Shown here: one piece after another, positions 13,416-17,449 of the stretch
Layout of the letters: each line of letters starts with the position of its first letter
Numbering within the stretch: position 1 is the stretch's first letter
Source of the DNA: JAGTVB01 sp964624765
GTDB taxonomy: Bacteria > Pseudomonadota > Gammaproteobacteria > HK1
Reading direction: 5' to 3'
Assembly: GCA_964624765.1 (NCBI GenBank)
Contig: CAZUZO010000073.1
Span: 1 to 17,449, forward strand
DNA length: 17,449 nucleotides
Translations under genes and position numbers: made by a program
Notes under the pieces: model-generated
Databases searched by the model: none
The model's input: only the letters and a program-made list of their open reading frames with translations
What the model was told of the DNA's origin: nothing

Positions 13416-13841
13416 ATGGAATCCACCCACCTTTCACGACTCGACATCACCGCCAGGGCCGTTGCCGTCTGGCTGGTCCTGATCGCTGCCGAGATGCTGC
13501 ACGGCATCGCGCGTGGAGTCTTCTTGGTACCTTACGTGGGCGAATTCAGGTCCAACCAGATCGGTGTGTTCACCGGCTCCGTCATCATCCTGGTCATCAC
13601 CTTGGCGTTCGTCCGATGGATCGGCGCACACCGGACCGCCGAATTGCTGCTGGTCGGGTTCCTGTGGCTGATTCTGATGCTGGCCTTCGAGATCCTGTTT
13701 GGCCGTTTCGTGGTGGGCGCATCCTGGGAACGACTTGCCGCCGACTACAATGTGCCGCAAGGTGGACTAATGCCCTTCGGAATGCTGGTCCTCCTGCTGT
13801 CGCCGATTATTGCCACGAGGATACGGAGATCGACGCAATGA
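13416..13841 (+). CDS. Small four-helix membrane protein of unknown function
   Basis: 141 residues with about four hydrophobic helices: AVAVWLVLIAAEMLHGIARG, then a loop VPYVGEFRSNQIGV, GSVIILVITLAFVRWIGA, ELLLVGFLWLILMLAFEILF, and LMPFGMLVLLLSPIIATRIR. I do not recognise the family. The ATG at 13416 is used because the upstream GTG adds only unstructured residues; its ribosome-binding site is weak. The stop overlaps the next start (ATGA, 13838-13841), so the two genes are translationally coupled. Co-occurrence with a TspO-like gene and a CIA30-like gene suggests membrane or stress-related work, but this is inference. Confidence 0.78.
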   Translation: MESTHLSRLDITARAVAVWLVLIAAEMLHGIARGVFLVPYVGEFRSNQIGVFTGSVIILVITLAFVRWIGAHRTAELLLVGFLWLILMLAFEILFGRFVVGASWERLAADYNVPQGGLMPFGMLVLLLSPIIATRIRRSTQ

Positions 13842-14239
13842 CATGGATGGAATGGTACAACAGCCTGTGGAAACCGTCTTGGACGCCTGAACCGTCCACC
13901 ATCGGCTTGATTTGGCAGATCCTTTACCCAATCATCATCGTGACTTTTGGCTTCGTATTCGTGCAGGCGTTCCGCCGCAAGGTGCGTTGGCAGGTCACCC
14001 TTCCTTTCGGCATCAACCTTGTGGCAAATCTGATCTTCACCCCCATCCAATTCGGATGGAGGAACTTGCCGTTGGCAGCGGTGGACATCCTGATTGTCTG
14101 GGCGACAATCATCTGGATGATGCTGGCGATCTGGAAGCATTACCGTTGGGTGGCGCTGGCGCAGGTGCCTTACCTCACCTGGGTCTCGATTGCGACCGTG
14201 CTTCAGTTGTCGATCACTTGGATGAACTGGGGGAAATAG
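13838..14239 (+). CDS. TspO/MBR-family membrane protein lacking the first helix
   Basis: 133 residues. It begins MTWMEWYNSLWKPSWTPEPS, the WYxxLxKPxWTP loop that in TspO follows helix 1. Then come TIGLIWQILYPIIIVTFGFV, the helix with NLVANLIFTPIQFGWRNLP, DILIVWATIIWMMLAIW and PYLTWVSIATVLQLSITWMN. TspO proteins are outer-membrane or envelope tryptophan-rich proteins that bind porphyrins and respond to oxygen or light in photosynthetic bacteria. This one has four helices instead of five. GGAG lies 9 bases upstream of the ATG, inside the preceding gene. The stop (TAG 14237-14239) is only 2 bp from the next ATG, so this is the middle gene of a three-gene operon. Confidence 0.8.
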   Translation: MTWMEWYNSLWKPSWTPEPSTIGLIWQILYPIIIVTFGFVFVQAFRRKVRWQVTLPFGINLVANLIFTPIQFGWRNLPLAAVDILIVWATIIWMMLAIWKHYRWVALAQVPYLTWVSIATVLQLSITWMNWGK

Positions 14240-14241
14240 AC

Positions 14242-14684
14242 ATGAGAATGGTATTTTGTAGTACGTTGGTGTTGCTGCTGCTTTCCGTGGGGGCAATGGT
14301 CGTGGCGAAAGAGACGCAGAACACTCTGTTCGAATTCACCGGGTCAGACGCTGCCAAAGAATGGCAGACCGTCAACGACGGTGTGATGGGCGGCGTGTCC
14401 GAAGGCGAATTCAAGATCACGGAGGCCAAGACCCTGGAGTTCTTCGGCAACCTGTCCCTGAAGTGTCCCTGAAGAATAACGGTGGCTTTGCTTCGGTGCG
14501 GACCAAGGCCAAGAAGCTCGGCCTGGCAGAAGGGGATGCACTTGTCGTCAAGGTTCGAGGCGATGGCCGCGAATACTCGCTGAACCTGTACGTACCCAGG
14601 CCGCTCGTCGCATTTTCTTACCGAGCTACGGTAGCCGTAATCGGTAAATTGGGTAAGCTGCATAATCGCCTTGTAAATATCTGA
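14242..14684 (+). pseudogene. CIA30-family protein broken by an 11-bp tandem duplication
   Basis: Signal-peptide-like start (MRMVFCSTLVLLLLSVGAMV), then TLFEFTGSDAAKEWQTVNDG and VMGGVSEGEFKI. After LEFFGNLSLK the frame breaks. The other frame continues NNGGFASVRTKAKKLGLAEG, then GDGREYSLNLYVPRPLVAFS, YRAT. VNDGVMGGVSEG and the GxxSLxxNGGFASVR blocks are diagnostic of the CIA30 family (complex I intermediate-associated protein 30 / NDUFAF1-like). The break is caused by TGTCCCTGAAG present twice in tandem (14453-14463 and 14464-14474); removing one copy restores a continuous protein. After YRAT (about 14632) it also departs from the family and ends at 14684, so the C-terminal third is missing too. 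A GGGGGA ribosome-binding site precedes the ATG by about 8 bases. Confidence 0.8.
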
Positions 14685-14738
14685 GAAGTGATTATAAACA
14701 TAATATTTATTTAATCTACATATTATAAAGGAGATGCC

Positions 14739-15235
14739 ATGTTAGACGAAAAAACCATTGCCATTGTTAAATCCACCGCCCCTGTCTTGGCAGAACATGG
14801 TGAAACCCTGACACGGCATGTTTACAAGCGGATGTTCTCTCATGATCCGGAAGTAGCGCCGTTCTTTAACCCAGCACATCAAACGGCTGGTAAACAGCAA
14901 CGCGCATTGGCAGGCGCTATTACTGCCTATGCTGCTAACATCGATAATCTGGAAGTGCTGGGCGGCGCGGTGGAGCTGATCGCCCAGAAACACGCATCGC
15001 TGATGATTAAGCCGGAGCATTATCCGATTGTGGGCGAAAATCTATTGGCCTCCATCCGTGAAGTGTTGGGTGAAGCCGCGACGGATGAAATTATTGACGC
15101 ATAAGCTGCTGCCTATGGCTTCCTTGCTGATATTGTGATTGGCCGTGAAAAGCAAATTTATGATGAAAACGCCAAGAAACTTGGTGGTTGGGAAGGTTTC
15201 AAATTATTCCGTGTCAGCCGCAAGGAGAAAGAAAG
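14739..15235 (+). pseudogene. hmp: Flavohaemoglobin (Hmp) globin domain, truncated and with a stop
   Basis: Starts MLDEKTIAIVKSTAPVLAEH after AAGGAGATGCC. It contains HVYKRMFSHDPEVAPFFNPA, then AITAYAANIDNLEVL, IAQKHASLMIKPEHYPIVGE and LLASIREVLGEAATDEIIDA. KHASL carries the proximal haem histidine. An in-frame TAA (15102-15104) replaces a residue in the last globin helix (usually Trp in IDAWxxAYG). The same frame then continues AAAYGFLADIVIGREKQIYD and GGWEGFKLFRVSRKEKESS, after which similarity ends at about 15235. The FAD- and NAD-binding reductase half is absent, so nitric-oxide dioxygenase function is lost. The upstream 14690-14738 is AT-rich and likely held its promoter. Codon usage is more AT-rich than in the neighbours. 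Confidence 0.88.
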
Positions 15236-15239
15236 CAGC

Positions 15240-15280
15240 CCTCGTACGATGCGGTGAGGAACGAACCGCATCGTACGAGG
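15240..15280. repeat. Perfect 16-bp stem-loop, REP-like
   Basis: CCTCGTACGATGCGGT (15240-15255) and its exact reverse complement (15265-15280) enclose the 9-nt loop GAGGAACGA. It sits at the point where the Hmp coding sequence is cut. Its right arm is part of a direct repeat shared with 16099-16136, next to a RAYT transposase gene, so a REP-type palindrome is the best reading. Confidence 0.6.
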
Positions 15281-15301
15281 TATGACCCCGGTGACCGAGC
15301 T
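15263..15301. repeat. Direct repeat, left copy, flanking the toxin-antitoxin pair
   Basis: Begins GAACCGCATCG and ends GGTGACCGAGCT. About 33 of 39 positions match the copy at 16099-16136. Confidence 0.55.
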
Positions 15302-15486
15302 GACAATAATCTGGGCCGGCCATGATCGCAAGAAAACCATCGATCACGACGAAATCATCTACGTCAAGAGGCGGAGCGGTATCTATACCCAGCGTTTTCT
15401 TCGCCAGCATGGCCACATCGGACATGGAGGAACAAATCCTAATATTCTGTGCGTATATTGACGAAAGTACTGATATCCCGTAGCTT

Positions 15487-15804
15487 ATGAGCTTGGATTT
15501 TGAATGGGATAACGCCAAGGCAAGCGACAATTACGCCAAGCATGCGGTGAGCTTTGAAGCTGCCGAACGTGCCTTCAACGATCCTTTTGCGATTGAGTGG
15601 CTCGACGACCGATTTGACTACGGAGAGGACCGATACAATCTTCTCGGTATGGTTGAGGGGCGTTTGTTATTCGTTGCCTATACGCTGCGAAAAGATGTTA
15701 TCCGCATTATTTCCGCACGAGGAGCCGAACCCAATGAAAGACGCCGATACTACAAAGACAACGCTTCACCGATCGAAAGAGCCCATCGACTGGACACGCT
15801 TTGA
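15487..15804 (+). CDS. brnT: BrnT-family toxin
   Basis: 105 residues. BrnT is a RelE-fold ribonuclease toxin of type II toxin-antitoxin systems. Landmarks: LDFEWDNAKASDNYAKHAVS (the FEWDxxKAxxNxxKHxVSF start), FEAAERAFNDP, RYNLLGMVEGRLLFVAYTLR, and VIRIISARGAEPNERRRYY (the RIISARxAxxxERRxY end). The gene looks intact. No clear Shine-Dalgarno site precedes the ATG. The antitoxin gene starts inside it (15734) with its own GAGGAG site, so the pair is overlapped by 71 bp and should be co-expressed. The upstream 170 bp (15302-15486) holds no convincing gene. Confidence 0.9.
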   Translation: MSLDFEWDNAKASDNYAKHAVSFEAAERAFNDPFAIEWLDDRFDYGEDRYNLLGMVEGRLLFVAYTLRKDVIRIISARGAEPNERRRYYKDNASPIERAHRLDTL

Positions 15805-16099
15805 CGCGATGACCGATGAGGCGCGCCATCTGGCTGCGTTGAGTGATCCCGATGCGCAGCCGCTCAGCGATGATGATCTGACACGGATGCGACAGGTACC
15901 ACGGGTGAAGACGTTGCGGCGTGCTCTTGGTCTCACGCAGGAGGAGTTTGCCGCCCGTTACCATATTCCGCTTGGCACCCTCCGTGATTGGGAGCAAAGT
16001 CGCACCGAGCCAGACCAACCCGCCCGCGCCTATCTGACAGTTATTGCCCATGACCCTGATGGCGTGCGGCGGGCACTACAGAACGCCGAGCCCGCGTAG
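15734..16099 (+). CDS. BrnT-associated antitoxin with a helix-turn-helix (XRE-like)
   Basis: 121 residues. The N-terminal part has IDWTRFDAMTDEARHLAALS followed by DPDAQPLSDDDL, a pattern seen in antitoxins paired with BrnT. The C-terminal part (about 55-115) is a helix-turn-helix: VKTLRRALGLTQEEFAARYH, then PLGTLRDWEQSRTEPDQPAR. Canonical BrnA ends in a ribbon-helix-helix domain instead, so this is a domain-swapped relative. It should neutralise the toxin and repress the operon by DNA binding. Start at 15734 because GAGGAG lies about 9 bases upstream; the frame is open further back inside the toxin gene. Its TAG (16097-16099) touches the right direct repeat. Confidence 0.86.
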   Translation: MKDADTTKTTLHRSKEPIDWTRFDAMTDEARHLAALSDPDAQPLSDDDLTRMRQVPRVKTLRRALGLTQEEFAARYHIPLGTLRDWEQSRTEPDQPARAYLTVIAHDPDGVRRALQNAEPA

Positions 16100-16136
16100 A
16101 ACCGCATCGATCGAGAGATGACCAGGTGACCGAGCT
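16099..16136. repeat. Direct repeat, right copy, between antitoxin and RAYT gene
   Basis: GAACCGCATCG ... GGTGACCGAGCT, matching 15263-15301. It lacks the inverted partner arm present on the left, so it is a half-palindrome. The RAYT start codon follows 9 bases after its end. Confidence 0.55.
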
Positions 16137-16144
16137 AAATCTGA

Positions 16145-16660
16145 ATGACCGAATATCGGCGTGCAAAGATTCGAGGGGCGACCTAATTTTTTCAGCGTGA
16201 ATTGCGCCGAGTGCTCTGGAAATTATCTGTTGGTAGATCATATCGATCGGCTACGGCCGATCTTCCGCAAGGTCAAGAGCGAGCATCCCTTCGAAATCGA
16301 TGCGATGGTCGTCCTGCCCGAACACTTGCACTTCATCTGGACCTTGCCGCCCGGCGACGCGGACTACCCGACGCGCTGGGCTTTGATCAAGGCGGGGTTT
16401 CCTCGTGCCATCCCGGTCGGTGAAAGACGGTCTATGAGCCGCATAAACAGGGGCAAGCGCGGTATGTGGCAACGCCGATACTGGGAACACCTGATTCGCG
16501 ACGACCAGGATTTCCAACGGCACGTCGATTACATTCACTGGAATCCGGTCAAGCATGGCTGGGTCAGGCGAGTGGAGGACTGGCTCCATTCGAGTTTTCA
16601 TGCCTATGTGCGGCGAGGCATCTACCCAGCGAACTGGGCCTGCGAACCGAAGGAGGTCAT
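16145..16660 (+). pseudogene. REP-associated tyrosine transposase (RAYT), one frameshift
   Basis: HUH-type single-strand nuclease related to IS200/IS605 TnpA. The ATG at 16145 gives MTEYRRAKIRGAT then a TAA. One extra base in the T-rich run near 16186-16195 shifts the frame, after which it continues FFSVNCAECSGNYLLVDHID, FEIDAMVVLPEHLHFIWTLP, WQRRYWEHLIRDDQDFQRHV and DYIHWNPVKHGWVRRVEDW. HLHFIW provides the HUH metal-binding pair and Tyr of DYIHWNPVKHG is the expected nucleophile. The C-terminus ends near NWACEPKE (about 16660), where unrelated transposase sequence begins. A REP-like palindrome lies 865 bp upstream and a half-copy immediately upstream. A single indel suggests recent inactivation or a sequencing error. 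Confidence 0.85.
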
Positions 16661-16668
16661 CGCTGGCG

Positions 16669-16836
16669 GCAAAGGCCTTGACCGTGGTGCACAACGACTT
16701 CACCAAACGCCCAGATGGACACACGCCGGCGCAGCATTTCTTCGGTGTCCAGCACGAAGACCTTTTTGCCTGGCTGTTAGACCGGCTTAGCCCGCTCGCA
16801 CGGCCAGCCCGCAAGCGACCTAAACCACTTTCCCAG
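16669..16836 (+). pseudogene. C-terminal fragment of a transposase-like protein
   Basis: Frame: AKALTVVHNDFTKRPDGHTP, then AQHFFGVQHEDLFAWLLDRL and ARPARKRPKPL. A DG(T/H)(T/P)AxxxFFGxxHxxLFxWLLD block followed by RPARxRP is a C-terminal pattern I associate with transposase-type proteins (DUF6399-like), from memory. Only about 56 codons remain, joined directly to the truncated RAYT on the left and to an oppositely oriented DsbA-like pseudogene on the right. Confidence 0.4.
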
Positions 16837-16872
16837 CCTGTGCTGGCAGTCGCATGACGAGACGATGACCAA

Positions 16873-17240
16873 GGCCGGATATTCCTTGAACACGTAACGA
16901 ATGTTGCCGTCGCTCTTCAGAAGGCTTTGGATCGACGGCACCACCTTCTTGCAGTAACCGCACTGATAGTCGAAAAACTCGACAATGGTCACGTCGCCAT
17001 TCGGATTGCCGGCAATCGGAGTCGCCGCGTCGCCTTTCAGTTCCGCTTTCGCCAGGACAAGCGCGGCCTCCGCTTCGCGCCGATCGGCCTCTTCCAGCTA
17101 CGCCTGGTGGCGGGTGACCGACTCGATAATCTCCTCGGGGTTCTGCCGGATATAGTCGCGGATCAGCGCCTCGATGGCTTGGCGCTGACGCGCCGTCAGG
17201 CCGGCATCCGTACCCGGGTCGGCGCAGTTGGGACACGTTT
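16873..17240 (-). pseudogene. DsbA/Com1-like thiol-disulfide oxidoreductase, truncated with an in-frame TAG
   Basis: Minus-strand frame: LTARQRQAIEALIRDYIRQN, then PEEIIESVTRHQA, stop, LEEADRREAEAALVLAKAEL, ATPIAGNPNGDVTIVEFFDY and QCGYCKKVVPSIQSLLKSDG. The CGYC redox centre (16951-16962) in FFDYxCGYCKK and the preceding helical region with PE(E)IIE are typical of the DsbA-family Com1/BdbD group (periplasmic disulfide oxidation). The TAG (17100-17098) probably arose from a CAG codon. After VFKEYPA the family sequence stops and unrelated DNA begins (about 16873). No signal peptide is found upstream of 17240. It is dead by three criteria. Confidence 0.78.
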
Positions 17241-17244
17241 GCCA

Positions 17245-17449
17245 CTTTGAAGAAAACCTGCCGAAAACTCGGGGTCTCGTGCTGGACTTTCCTCGTCGAC
17301 CGCGTGTCCGGTACCCACTCCGTTCCCCCGCTGCCTGCGCTCATTCAGGCTCGTGCCGCCTCACCATAACTGCCCGGACTTATTGAGCTGTTACGTTCCC
17401 CCGAGCGCCTTCTCGTCGCCGGATAGGGATGGTGGGCTAAGGAGGAGCG
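17245..17449. other. Unassigned end of window, possible structured RNA
   Basis: About 200 bp without a protein-like frame. On the minus strand it is rich in purine loops and short pairable blocks (GGGGGAACG, GAGGAAAGTCC, GGTGAGGCGGCACGAGCC). This could be part of a structured RNA such as a group II intron domain, but I cannot assign it. The window cuts it. Confidence 0.2.

Noticed and set aside
15204..15530. 108-codon minus-strand open frame
   Set aside because: It crosses the palindrome and the toxin start, has no ribosome-binding site and no recognisable features. The opposite strand is also open there by chance.
17245..17449. RNase P RNA (GAGGAAAGTCC on the minus strand)
   Set aside because: Only this short phrase matches; the other conserved core segments are absent.
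1..17449. CRISPR arrays, tRNA and rRNA genes
   Set aside because: No regularly spaced repeats and no recognisable tRNA or rRNA sequence were seen on either strand.

Overview
GC-rich proteobacterial DNA, most likely from a gammaproteobacterium. The gene families and codon choice would suit Chromatiales or Competibacter-like lineages; this is inference, as there is no rRNA or other taxonomic marker here. The window is accessory DNA in advanced decay. Intact genes are islands between broken genes, insertion-sequence (IS) remnants, miniature inverted-repeat elements and dispersed repeats. I saw no tRNA, rRNA or CRISPR array.

Left part (1-4150): a 149-bp miniature element with terminal inverted repeats, then a large MscS/MscK-type mechanosensitive channel, a dispersed repeat whose end is an inverted copy of the first element, and a Uma2-type nuclease whose stop codon lies inside that repeat. 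4150-6240 is a nest of mobile-element remains: an IS21 istA fragment, interrupted by an IS91-family element whose rolling-circle end (oriIS-like) is still visible, the broken 5' half of an IS91 transposase, a truncated secreted protein, and a second copy of the dispersed repeat.

Middle part (6240-10330): an apparently lipid-anchored protein-L-isoaspartate methyltransferase, a frameshifted AI-2E-family transporter, an HdeA-like periplasmic protein and a glycine-zipper protein. Then come a second IS91 remnant with its own oriIS-like end, the N-terminal scrap of a GT4 glycosyltransferase, a MITE-like element, the C-terminal scrap of an alpha-carbonic anhydrase and a 25-codon ORF.

10411-12265 is the best-preserved and most interesting unit. 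A strong AT-rich promoter reads leftward into a fusion of an FKBP/SlyD-like domain with an atypical class I methyltransferase. Two tandem, paralogous proteins of about 72 residues and unknown function follow. I consider this the main candidate for an undescribed system.

Right part (12378-17449): a decayed SDR plus NTF2-like pair, a rightward cluster of small membrane proteins (one TspO-like) ending in a CIA30-like gene broken by an 11-bp tandem duplication, and a truncated flavohaemoglobin. A BrnT-type toxin-antitoxin pair follows, bracketed by direct repeats. Next are a frameshifted REP-associated (RAYT) transposase, a transposase tail, a truncated DsbA/Com1-like oxidoreductase with an in-frame stop, and an unassigned non-coding end.
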